Assembly: GCA_018667915.1 (NCBI GenBank)
Contig: JABIRI010000107.1
Location: 1-41,430, forward strand
Length of the DNA: 41,430 nucleotides
From: Opitutaceae bacterium
Lineage (GTDB): Bacteria; Verrucomicrobiota; Verrucomicrobiia; Opitutales; Opitutaceae
Direction of reading: 5' to 3'
Shown: positions 15,325 through 22,768 of the stretch, in pieces
Position numbering within the stretch: position 1 is the stretch's first letter
Layout: each line of letters opens with the position of its first letter
Notes under the pieces: model-generated
The model's input: the letters and a program-made list of their open reading frames with translations, nothing else
What the model was told of the DNA's origin: nothing
The model's database searches: none
Position numbers and translations under genes: made by a program

Positions 15325-15990
15325 ATGACCAAAGACTTATTTGTTGGCTTGTTGATTTCTGTCACTCTCCATGTGGGTTTTCTTTTCGGAGAAAAAATAT
15401 TCCCCAAGGATGAAGTGGTAGCCGCCGTCGTCGAAGAAGAGGAATTCACCATCGAACTGATGGAAATGCCTCCCCTCGAACCGGAACCAGAAGATATTAT
15501 CGATGTGACGGACGAAGCACCACCCGAGGAAATCGAATTCGCCCCACCAATGAACGCCGATGTGCCTTCCGTGGTGCTCGACTCCGCCTTCCAGCAGAAA
15601 CTGCAACCTCCTCCTCCTCCTGGTCTGGATCGTCCGACTGGAGTGATCTCTATTCCTAAGACCAGCGCCTCGCGTGCCATCGGAAAAGGAATGAGCGACC
15701 TCTTTGATCTCAAGAACCTAGACCAGGCTCCTTCACCTCGCTTCCAATCCAAGCCCAACTATCCCTTCGAAATGCGCCGGGCCGGTATCGAAGGTCAGGT
15801 ATTGGTCGGATTTATCGTAGATTCGCGTGGCACCGTCCGCGAAGCCTACCCTATTAAATCCACTCATCGCGAATTTGAATCAGCGGCGGTTCAAGCCGTC
15901 TCTAAATGGCGCTTCCGTCCCGGTAAAAAAGGTGGCCGAGAAGTTAATACCCGCATGCAGGTCCCAATCGTGTTCAGCATCACCGATTAA
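15325..15990 (+). CDS. tonB: TonB family energy transducer
   Basis: 221 residues. The N-terminal signal anchor (about 5-21) contains the SxxxH pattern (S12 to H16) that couples TonB to ExbB-ExbD. The periplasmic part has an acidic proline stretch (PPLEPEPED, 49-57) and a QPPPPPG run near 94-100. The C-terminal TonB domain (about 140-221) has YPFEMRRAGIEGQVLVGFIV and WRFRPGKKGG. It is compact for TonB, with a short spacer rather than long EP/KP repeats. No TonB-dependent receptor is encoded in the window. The start is 18 bases after the exbD stop, and the stop is two bases before the next ATG. Confidence 0.93.
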   Translation: MTKDLFVGLLISVTLHVGFLFGEKIFPKDEVVAAVVEEEEFTIELMEMPPLEPEPEDIIDVTDEAPPEEIEFAPPMNADVPSVVLDSAFQQKLQPPPPPGLDRPTGVISIPKTSASRAIGKGMSDLFDLKNLDQAPSPRFQSKPNYPFEMRRAGIEGQVLVGFIVDSRGTVREAYPIKSTHREFESAAVQAVSKWRFRPGKKGGREVNTRMQVPIVFSITD

Positions 15991-15992
15991 TC

Positions 15993-17384
15993 ATGATTCG
16001 AACCACTTTCATCACTCGCCTGCTCAAAGCTGGTGTTATCGCCCTCAGCATCATCGCTGTATCTCCCGTAACTTCGTTTGCGCAAAACACCGAAGCTCCC
16101 AAGAAGGAAATCTCGGATAAGGCTTCAGAAGCGCTGACTAAGTTACAGCCTCTCACTGACGAGAAAAAATGGGATGAGGCCTTAAATCTGATCAACACCA
16201 CGTTAGTGGGGGTTACCCCGGTCTCTTATGACACGATGGTATTGAATCAAATTAAGGTTCAAGTGCTTCTGACGCAGGAAAAATATCCAGAAGCTATCCC
16301 ACCCATGGAAATAGCTATCCGGCTCGGAAGCACTTACGACTTCATGGAGAAGAAGCAGTTTTTAGAATTTAATCAGATTCTTTCCCAACTCTACTTCCAG
16401 GAAGCTAACGAAATTAAGGGCACCAGCCCTGCTGATAAACGCCAACGTGGAGATTACTTGTCCAAAGCCTATCAGGCGATTCAAGTTTACCTCCGCGAAA
16501 ACGAAAATCCAACAGAGGACTCTCTATCCTACGCCGCCACGATGATTTACACCCAGGCGACCATGGATGATGACCAAACCGATCTTAAGCTTCTTAACGA
16601 AGCACGCACGATCGCCGAAAAAGGTATCCTACTGAGTTTGAAGCCCCGTGAGACCTTCTACGTGCTGATTCTCGCCGCTTTACAGCAAGACGAAAAAAAC
16701 GTCGAAGCTTCTGAGATCCTCGAGTTACTTGTCGCGCAAAAGCCTACCAATAAACAGTATTGGCAACAGCTTCAAGCGACCTACCTCGCCTTGGCCAACG
16801 ATGCCACTGAAGGATCACGTGAAGCCTTGGAATGGAATTTCCGCACCATCCACACCATCGACCGCGCCCAAAAACTCGGAATTTTAGATGAACCTCGGGA
16901 CTACTTCAATCGCGTTGGTATTCTGATGAATATCCAGCAGTTTGACCAAGCGATCAAATACCTCCGAGAGGGGATCGAAATTGGAAAAATCGAAGATACG
17001 CAAAAAAATTGGGAATACCTCGCGACCTCCTATCAACAGGTGAACAAGGAATTCGAAGCTATCGATGCACTAAGCACTGCGGCCAAGAAGTTCCCGACCG
17101 AAGGGGAAATCGATTTCCGAATCGCGAATCTCTACTACGTCTTAGATAAACTCGAAGATGCTTACAAGAGCGGCACCACGGCACTTAAAAAAGGTAATCT
17201 CAATAACCGTCCCGCTGTGCTGATGTTCGTCGCCTACATGGGCTATGAACTAAAGAACTTCGAAGAGGCCCTCCCCCTCGCCGAAGAGGCTAAAAATCTG
17301 GGTGCTGAACGCGCAGAGGGTCTTGTTACCGCAATTCAAAACTCGATCGAAGAGCGCAAAATCGCCCTCGAAGCTGATATTTAA
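15993..17384 (+). CDS. Periplasmic TPR-repeat protein of the exbB-tonB operon
   Basis: 463 residues with a signal peptide cut near SFAQN (about 30). The rest is helical with degenerate TPR units, for example EKKWDEALNLINTTL, NIQQFDQAIKYLREGIEIG and LKNFEEALPLAEEAKNLGAE. It starts two bases after the tonB stop, so it is translationally linked. A TPR protein in this place may scaffold the TonB complex, much as YbgF/CpoB accompanies Tol-Pal, but that comparison is inference; no enzyme motif is visible. Confidence 0.85.
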   Translation: MIRTTFITRLLKAGVIALSIIAVSPVTSFAQNTEAPKKEISDKASEALTKLQPLTDEKKWDEALNLINTTLVGVTPVSYDTMVLNQIKVQVLLTQEKYPEAIPPMEIAIRLGSTYDFMEKKQFLEFNQILSQLYFQEANEIKGTSPADKRQRGDYLSKAYQAIQVYLRENENPTEDSLSYAATMIYTQATMDDDQTDLKLLNEARTIAEKGILLSLKPRETFYVLILAALQQDEKNVEASEILELLVAQKPTNKQYWQQLQATYLALANDATEGSREALEWNFRTIHTIDRAQKLGILDEPRDYFNRVGILMNIQQFDQAIKYLREGIEIGKIEDTQKNWEYLATSYQQVNKEFEAIDALSTAAKKFPTEGEIDFRIANLYYVLDKLEDAYKSGTTALKKGNLNNRPAVLMFVAYMGYELKNFEEALPLAEEAKNLGAERAEGLVTAIQNSIEERKIALEADI

Positions 17385-17404
17385 AACTAAACCCCTTACT
17401 TAAA

Positions 17405-17944
17405 ATGAAGAAAGCTTACTTCCTCGTCCCCGCCATTGCGTTGGTCATCTTTTACTTCTTCTACGCTGATGCCAGAGGGCACTACAAAGCTGAAGCTGAA
17501 GCAGCCGCCCAGGCCGCAAAGGACAAATTCAGAGCAGAACAACTTCAAGACGCTGAAAATCGAAAAATCGCCATTGAAGCGGCTCTCGCAGAAAACGCCA
17601 AACGCAAGGCAGCCCGTGAAGCCAAAGAAGCTGCCGAACTCGCGAAGAAAGAGGCCCGCCAAGATGCAGTTGATGCTCTTGATTTAGCTCGAGGAGAACG
17701 TGACCGCCTTCGCGATAAGGTTCGCGATCTCGAGGGTAACATTCAGACCGTCAAATCCGAAATCGATAAGACCAAAGCTGAAAAGACCCGACTATCCGAT
17801 GAAGCCGAATTCCTCCGGAGTTTCGTTACGGTTGCTCAGAACAACGAAAAGAAGTTCCGAGCCGTGCTTCTCGACATTCAACAGGCCGAAAAGGCGCACG
17901 CCGCCGCTCTCGTAGCCGCTGCCGCTGCTGAAGCTAAGAAATAA
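17405..17944 (+). CDS. Membrane-anchored coiled-coil protein, first of two paralogues
   Basis: 179 residues. The N-terminal membrane anchor MKKAYFLVPAIALVIFYFFY is followed by a long charged Ala/Glu/Lys coiled coil (about 28-175) with LEGNIQTVKSEIDKTKAEK heptads and an alanine-rich end. No known domain. It resembles the next gene in layout and anchor sequence (KKAYFLVP versus NKSYIFVP), so the two are paralogues. It is in the operon 20 bases after the TPR gene. A role as a periplasmic spacer or partner of the TonB complex is inference only. Confidence 0.8.
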   Translation: MKKAYFLVPAIALVIFYFFYADARGHYKAEAEAAAQAAKDKFRAEQLQDAENRKIAIEAALAENAKRKAAREAKEAAELAKKEARQDAVDALDLARGERDRLRDKVRDLEGNIQTVKSEIDKTKAEKTRLSDEAEFLRSFVTVAQNNEKKFRAVLLDIQQAEKAHAAALVAAAAAEAKK

Positions 17945-17971
17945 CCAACCGCCCAACCCTACCCTTCAAGC

Positions 17972-18505
17972 ATGAATAAATCTTACATCTTCGTTCCGTT
18001 GATCGCATTGGGCATCTTCGTTTTCTTCCACAACGATTTCTCGAAAAAGGACGCTGTTAAAAAAGCAGCTGAAATGGTTGAGAAACGGGCTGAGGAACAG
18101 CGTAAGGCCGAAGAAAAAGCCGAAGCCGAACGTATTTCCAAAGAAGAAGCGGCCAAACGCACCGCCGAACGTGAAGCTGCCGAGGCTGCTAAAATCGCCG
18201 AACGCGAGGCCAAATGGAAAGCCCAAGGCGATGAGATCGCTCAATACACCGCCGAAGCCAAAGCCGCTTCCGACGAGCACCAAGCTAACATCAACAAACT
18301 TGAGCTCCAGCTCACGGGATTACGCAAGGATCGCGAAAACCTGAAGCAGGAAGCTTACGATGCCATGAAAGGCGTCGAAGCTGCTCGTATCGCAAAGCGC
18401 AATGCTGAGCTCGAAGTTCAGCGTATGGCTCAAATGGTCACACAAAAAGCGGAGACCAGCGTATTGGTGAAAAAGCCCATCCTTCCTCCACCTCCTTCGA
18501 AATAA
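17972..18505 (+). CDS. Membrane-anchored coiled-coil protein, second of two paralogues
   Basis: 177 residues. Anchor MNKSYIFVPLIALGIFVFFH, then a long coiled coil (about 25-160, rich in AEE/AEK repeats and with LELQLTGLRKDRENLKQEAY), ending in the proline tail VKKPILPPPPSK. The proline tail is missing from the paralogue and could bind another envelope protein. It is the last gene of the operon; a strong terminator begins 24 bases after its stop. Confidence 0.8.
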   Translation: MNKSYIFVPLIALGIFVFFHNDFSKKDAVKKAAEMVEKRAEEQRKAEEKAEAERISKEEAAKRTAEREAAEAAKIAEREAKWKAQGDEIAQYTAEAKAASDEHQANINKLELQLTGLRKDRENLKQEAYDAMKGVEAARIAKRNAELEVQRMAQMVTQKAETSVLVKKPILPPPPSK

Positions 18506-18528
18506 ACATAGGTTAGGAATTCTCTTTC

Positions 18529-18560
18529 AAAGCCCGGTCGATTATCGACCGGGCTTTTTT
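18529..18560 (+). terminator. Factor-independent terminator of the exbB-tonB operon
   Basis: A 13-base stem AAAGCCCGGTCGA (18529-18541) pairs with TCGACCGGGCTTT (18545-18557) around loop TTA, followed by further T to 18560. Confidence 0.95.
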
Positions 18561-18817
18561 GTGTCCCAAATTATTTCCAAAAAGAATCAATGAGAATGGA
18601 TTACCTAACGAAACGAAGCTGCGGTTTCTGCGAGAATACGACATATACCGTCGTCCAACGAAAGCCAAACACGCTAGGGCTGTGATTGCCCAGTGGGTGG
18701 TTCGACCGGCCTCGGCTCCAACCATAAGTCTAGCCTGCCGTTGTAGGCCGGACCTCACTGCCCTACATAGCTATTTTGCTCTGCTTTTGGCCCATTCGAA
18801 ACCTTCGAGGACCACTA
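18561..18817. other. Intergenic region between convergent transcripts, no gene recognised
   Basis: About 257 bases after the operon terminator. Short frames on both strands (to 80-106 codons) have no recognisable domain and overlap each other. Near 18740 a GTAGG...CCTAC pair looks like a decayed palindromic repeat. Nothing else is supported. Confidence 0.4.
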
Positions 18818-19762
18818 CTAGCTCGCATCCACCGCACGATACGACTCGATCAACTTGGCCTCACCTTCCGGTCCATTGATGGAAATCCCGTGTTCCATTC
18901 CCACCACACCGTCGTAGCCCCGATCTTTGAGCCATTGGAATATGTGCTGGTAGTTGATCTCACCCGTGGTCGGCTCTTTGCGACCCGGCACGTCACCAAC
19001 CTGAATGTAGGCGATCTCGTCCCAAGCATCGATCATGTTAGTAATCAAACTCCCTTCCGTGATCTGTTGGTGATAAAGGTCATCTAAGATTTTGACCGAT
19101 GGACTATCCACCATCTTGCACACTTGGTGGGCCTGACCCACGCGTTGAAGAAAACAGCCCGGGTGATTGATTCGATTAAGTGGCTCGAGAACAGCCACAA
19201 TTCCGTGGGGCTCCAAAATGTCCGCACAGCGCTTCAGTATCTCCACTACATTCTGGGTCTGATACTCATCAAGCAGGCTTAAATCTACGGCCCCCGGCAC
19301 GATGGTTGTCCACGTCGCTCCCAGGCGTTTCGCCACATCGACGGCTTCTAGCATCTTGGTTTCAACCATTTCCCTCACCGCCTGGGGATCACGTTTCCGT
19401 TCGTCGATGCGCATTCGGTGCCCCGTTAAGGTGGGGTTCTTAAAATCGGCGTAGGAAACAAAAACGCCCATGGTCATGCCCAGCTGTTCGAGCAGTTTTC
19501 CCATCGCTTGCTGTTCCGCAACTGGCCGCCGCGGAGCCCGATTGTCTTCCCATGCGGTAAATCCTTGATCATGCGCGTAACGGATCTGATCCAAAACATC
19601 ATCTCCAGCCGCATGTTTGAAATGTCCGGCATGAGGACCAAACTTCATCGTGAATTTCTCGCCCTGAGAACCCTGATGTTGGGCGGCATGGCCAGTAGGA
19701 GCCAGGCCGGTAGCGATTAGTGAAGCCGCAGAGGCTGATTTTAAGAAGTCACGACGTTCCAT
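18818..19762 (-). CDS. Tat-exported TIM-barrel protein, hydroxypyruvate-isomerase-like
   Basis: 314 residues. The N-terminus MERRDFLKSASAASLIATGL is a twin-arginine signal, so the folded protein is exported. The rest matches the xylose-isomerase-like TIM barrel (AP endonuclease family 2), closest in pattern to hydroxypyruvate isomerase: VLEPLNR with E193, LDDLYHQQ with D228 and H231, IQVGDVPGRKEPTTGEINY (253-271) and GMEHG with E290. These are the expected metal and substrate residues. Known relatives isomerise or epimerise small keto-acids and sugars. It is divergent from the heme dehydrogenase at 19911, suggesting joint use in periplasmic sugar oxidation. The ATG is directly preceded by AACTCCTC. 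Confidence 0.88.
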   Translation of the reverse strand: MERRDFLKSASAASLIATGLAPTGHAAQHQGSQGEKFTMKFGPHAGHFKHAAGDDVLDQIRYAHDQGFTAWEDNRAPRRPVAEQQAMGKLLEQLGMTMGVFVSYADFKNPTLTGHRMRIDERKRDPQAVREMVETKMLEAVDVAKRLGATWTTIVPGAVDLSLLDEYQTQNVVEILKRCADILEPHGIVAVLEPLNRINHPGCFLQRVGQAHQVCKMVDSPSVKILDDLYHQQITEGSLITNMIDAWDEIAYIQVGDVPGRKEPTTGEINYQHIFQWLKDRGYDGVVGMEHGISINGPEGEAKLIESYRAVDAS

Positions 19763-19910
19763 GAGGAGTTAAATTCTGGAGGGAGTAAACAGGGTGGAAA
19801 TCCGAGTTGGACCGCGATCATACTTAACGCCAAGAGTGGACCTTGCAATCCCGAGCACGCCACACGTCAATAAAGTGATCGGGATACCCCGATTCTTACC
19901 CCTACCATCC

Positions 19911-22595
19911 ATGAAACGCTCCTCAATCGTTGCCGCTTCCTTGTTAACCGCTTCCGCCATAATCGGAACCCTTGACGCCGAGGAATCCGTGCCTACTCAA
20001 GTGCCTCTCGATCTCTTCAATGTGCCGGACGGCTTAGAAGTTACCGTCTGGGCCCACACGCCGATGCTCCGTAACCCCACCAATATGGACATCGATCGCG
20101 AAGGTCGTATCTGGGTGGCCGAGGGCGTAAACTACCGGAAACACGCCGGCCGTGATCCGCTCGGTGATCGCATCACCGTGATCGAAGACACCGATGGTGA
20201 TGGCGTAGCAGACTACTCCCACACTTTTGTCCAAGAACCCTTTCTCGGCGCCCCTCTCGGCGTCGCGGTGATTGATAACAAAATCGTAGTTTCCAACTCG
20301 CCCTACTTGATCGTCTATACCGACGTCGACCGTGACCTGCGGTTCGACGCCAATGTCGATAAGCGCGAAATTCTCCTCTCCGGCTTCGATGGCATCAATC
20401 ATGACCACTCGACCCACTCCGTAACCGTCGGCCCCGACGGCCTTTGGTATTTTAATCAAGGCAACGCCGGTGCGTTCTTCACGGACCGCTCGGGCAAAAC
20501 ATGGCGCTTCGGCAGTGCTTACGATCCTGTTCCCTCGGGCCGAGGCACCCACATCTGGGGCCCCCGTCCACCGGACTACGCCAGTGCCAAGAGCGATGAC
20601 GGCCACGTCTACAACGGTGGAGTCGCCATGCGCATGCATCCCGACGGGACCAACGTAGAGCCCATTGGACATGGTTTCCGCAACAGCTACGAACAGACCG
20701 TCACCTCCTTCGGTGATGTATTCCAAAACGACAACGACGACCCACCCGCTTCGCGCACGTCCTATCTGCAAGAATACGGGAATTTCGGCTTCTTCTCCCG
20801 CGATGGCACCCGCCACTGGACTGCTGACCGTCGCCCCGGTCAGGATATTCCTACCGCCGAATGGCGTCAGGAAGATCCCGGAATCATCCCCTCCGGCGAC
20901 ATCTATGGCGCCGGCGCACCCACCGGTATTGTTTACTATGAAAATGGCGCCCTGGGCGACGAATGGCGTGGCCTACTTTTGAGCTGCGAAGCCGCCCGCA
21001 ACGTCGTCTTCGGGTATCAACCGCAACCCGTAGGTGCCGGCTTCTCCCTGGATCGCATGCAATTCCTAACGCCTAACCCCGAGCAAGAACTCTCTGGCGT
21101 CGATTCCTTGCGCGGAGCGATGAACAACCAGCTGGTGACCCAATTCCGTCCCTCCGACGTTTCCGTCGGCCCCGATGGTGCGATTTACGTCAGCGATTGG
21201 TTTGACGCCCGGGTCGGTGGCCATGCCGACCACGACGAAACCATAAGTGGCACAATCTACCGTATAGCACCAAAAGGATTCACTCCAAACGTGCCTCAGT
21301 TCGACCTCGATACCACCGCCGGACAAATAACCGCCTTGCGCAGCCCCGCGGTGAATGTGCGCTCCTTGGGAGTCACCCGACTACGCGCGGCTGGTGACGC
21401 ATCCGTCGCTGCGTTGAAGCCCCTTCTGGCTGACGAGAACCCCTACATCGCCGCTCGCGCGATCGCCATCCTGCCTCACCTCGGCCCCAATGGCCGCGCC
21501 GCCACGCACCAACTTCTAAAACACGACAACGAACAATTCCGCATCGCTGCGTTCCGCGCGTTGCGTCGCGCCAAAGCTCCTCTGGAGCAGGCTTCCCAGT
21601 TGTTGGTGCGCGATGCCTCGCCTGCGGTTCGTCGCGAAGTCGCCGTATCGCTCCGTGATACCGACACCACGTCCGCTATTCCGTTTCTAGTTGAGCTCGC
21701 CGCTTCATATGATGGCCAAGATCGCAACTACCTCGAAGCCTGGGGAACCGGTGCAACGGGCAAAGAAGATGCGGTTTTCGCCGCCATCGAAGCCTCAACA
21801 GACTCGCGATTCCAACGCGACTCCTCCCGCTACATTGACCTAGCTTGGCGTCTCACACCCAAGACCTACGTCGCCAAGTTCGCCGCCCGGGCATCTGACA
21901 AAAACCTGACCGATGCGACGCGACTTCAGTCACTCACCGCCCTCGGCTTCATCTCCACTCAGCCCGCCGCCGATGCGGTGCTGTCGGTCTATGAAAACTC
22001 GGACGGAATCGTGCAGGAAACCGCTCTGTGGTGGATGCTCAATTACATGAATCTACGCTGGGCTGACACCGATCTCGCGGCTCAGATCAAAGCCAAGGGC
22101 ATCTATGATCCAGCCACCGTTACCGTGACCCCCAACACCCACCAGAAGGCCGATCCGGACAAATTGATCCCGGTCGCCAGCGTGCTCGCCCTCACCGGGG
22201 ATGCTTCCCGCGGTGAATCCAAGGCCGCCGCGTGCCGGTTGTGTCACAACTTCGCTGGGGCAGGTCCTAACTATGGTCCCGCTCTCGACGGATGGGTAAG
22301 TCGCCAGGGAGTCGAGCAAGCGATTCTGGCCATCGTTGATCCCGCGAGCGACGTGGCTCATGGTTTCGAAGGCAGCCGTATTGAACTTAAAGACGGCGGC
22401 GAGATCTTCGGTATCGTTTCCGCCAACGGTGATCCCACCGTGATCAAATCCCTGGGCGGCGTAAGCCAATTAGTGCCCAAAAGCCGCATCAAGAGAGTAA
22501 ACCGCTACCGTGAAACCCTGATGCTCAGCGCCGATCAACTCGGCCTCAACGCGCAAGACGTAGCCGACATCGTGGCCTACCTGCAGGGACAATAA
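19911..22595 (+). CDS. PVC-type heme-containing membrane-bound dehydrogenase (beta-propeller, HEAT repeats, cytochrome c)
   Basis: ATG 19911 gives 894 residues with a signal peptide (MKRSSIVAASLLTASAIIG). An in-frame start at 19794 adds a non-signal leader and is rejected. Domains: a beta-propeller dehydrogenase region (about 25-500) with WVAEGVNYR, EDTDGDGVADY, HSVTVGPDGLWYF and DVSVGPDGAIYVSDW; HEAT-like repeats (about 500-720); and a C-terminal heme domain with CRLCH at 775-779 and a C-terminal cytochrome-type helix. This architecture is known from Planctomycetes and Verrucomicrobia, and its substrates are mostly undetermined. It probably oxidises a sugar or alcohol outside the cytoplasm and passes electrons to a c-type cytochrome. 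Confidence 0.9.
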   Translation: MKRSSIVAASLLTASAIIGTLDAEESVPTQVPLDLFNVPDGLEVTVWAHTPMLRNPTNMDIDREGRIWVAEGVNYRKHAGRDPLGDRITVIEDTDGDGVADYSHTFVQEPFLGAPLGVAVIDNKIVVSNSPYLIVYTDVDRDLRFDANVDKREILLSGFDGINHDHSTHSVTVGPDGLWYFNQGNAGAFFTDRSGKTWRFGSAYDPVPSGRGTHIWGPRPPDYASAKSDDGHVYNGGVAMRMHPDGTNVEPIGHGFRNSYEQTVTSFGDVFQNDNDDPPASRTSYLQEYGNFGFFSRDGTRHWTADRRPGQDIPTAEWRQEDPGIIPSGDIYGAGAPTGIVYYENGALGDEWRGLLLSCEAARNVVFGYQPQPVGAGFSLDRMQFLTPNPEQELSGVDSLRGAMNNQLVTQFRPSDVSVGPDGAIYVSDWFDARVGGHADHDETISGTIYRIAPKGFTPNVPQFDLDTTAGQITALRSPAVNVRSLGVTRLRAAGDASVAALKPLLADENPYIAARAIAILPHLGPNGRAATHQLLKHDNEQFRIAAFRALRRAKAPLEQASQLLVRDASPAVRREVAVSLRDTDTTSAIPFLVELAASYDGQDRNYLEAWGTGATGKEDAVFAAIEASTDSRFQRDSSRYIDLAWRLTPKTYVAKFAARASDKNLTDATRLQSLTALGFISTQPAADAVLSVYENSDGIVQETALWWMLNYMNLRWADTDLAAQIKAKGIYDPATVTVTPNTHQKADPDKLIPVASVLALTGDASRGESKAAACRLCHNFAGAGPNYGPALDGWVSRQGVEQAILAIVDPASDVAHGFEGSRIELKDGGEIFGIVSANGDPTVIKSLGGVSQLVPKSRIKRVNRYRETLMLSADQLGLNAQDVADIVAYLQGQ

Positions 22596-22613
22596 TTCCT
22601 ATCAGAAAACGCC

Positions 22614-22642
22614 CCGCCCGTTAGCGACCCGGCTACGGGCGG
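22614..22642 (+). terminator. GC-rich hairpin after the heme dehydrogenase
   Basis: CCGCCCGT (22614-22621) pairs with ACGGGCGG (22635-22642) around a 13-base loop. There is no T-run directly after it. It lies between two convergent genes and could serve as a terminator. Confidence 0.45.
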
Positions 22643-22657
22643 TCCATCAATAAAGAA

Positions 22658-22690
22658 TCTTTATCTTTATTCTTTATCTTTATCTTTCTC
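22658..22690. repeat. Hexamer tract TCTTTA
   Basis: Five near-perfect TCTTTA units with one inserted T, ending in TCTTTC, in the gap between the heme dehydrogenase and the octaheme gene. A similar but different hexamer tract occurs at 34245-34274. Confidence 0.7.
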
Positions 22691-22768
22691 CCGCGGTCGG
22701 AAGAGCTCGTCTACAGGACGGCCCCGATCGCTTCTTTCTGAAAACAACCTGGTTCGACCCCCGCGCCC

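Noticed and set aside
18559-18879. Small gene after the operon terminator
   Set aside because: Frames on both strands overlap, lack family motifs, and run into the isomerase gene.
20034-20816. 260-codon minus frame
   Set aside because: Antisense to the heme dehydrogenase; no family motif.
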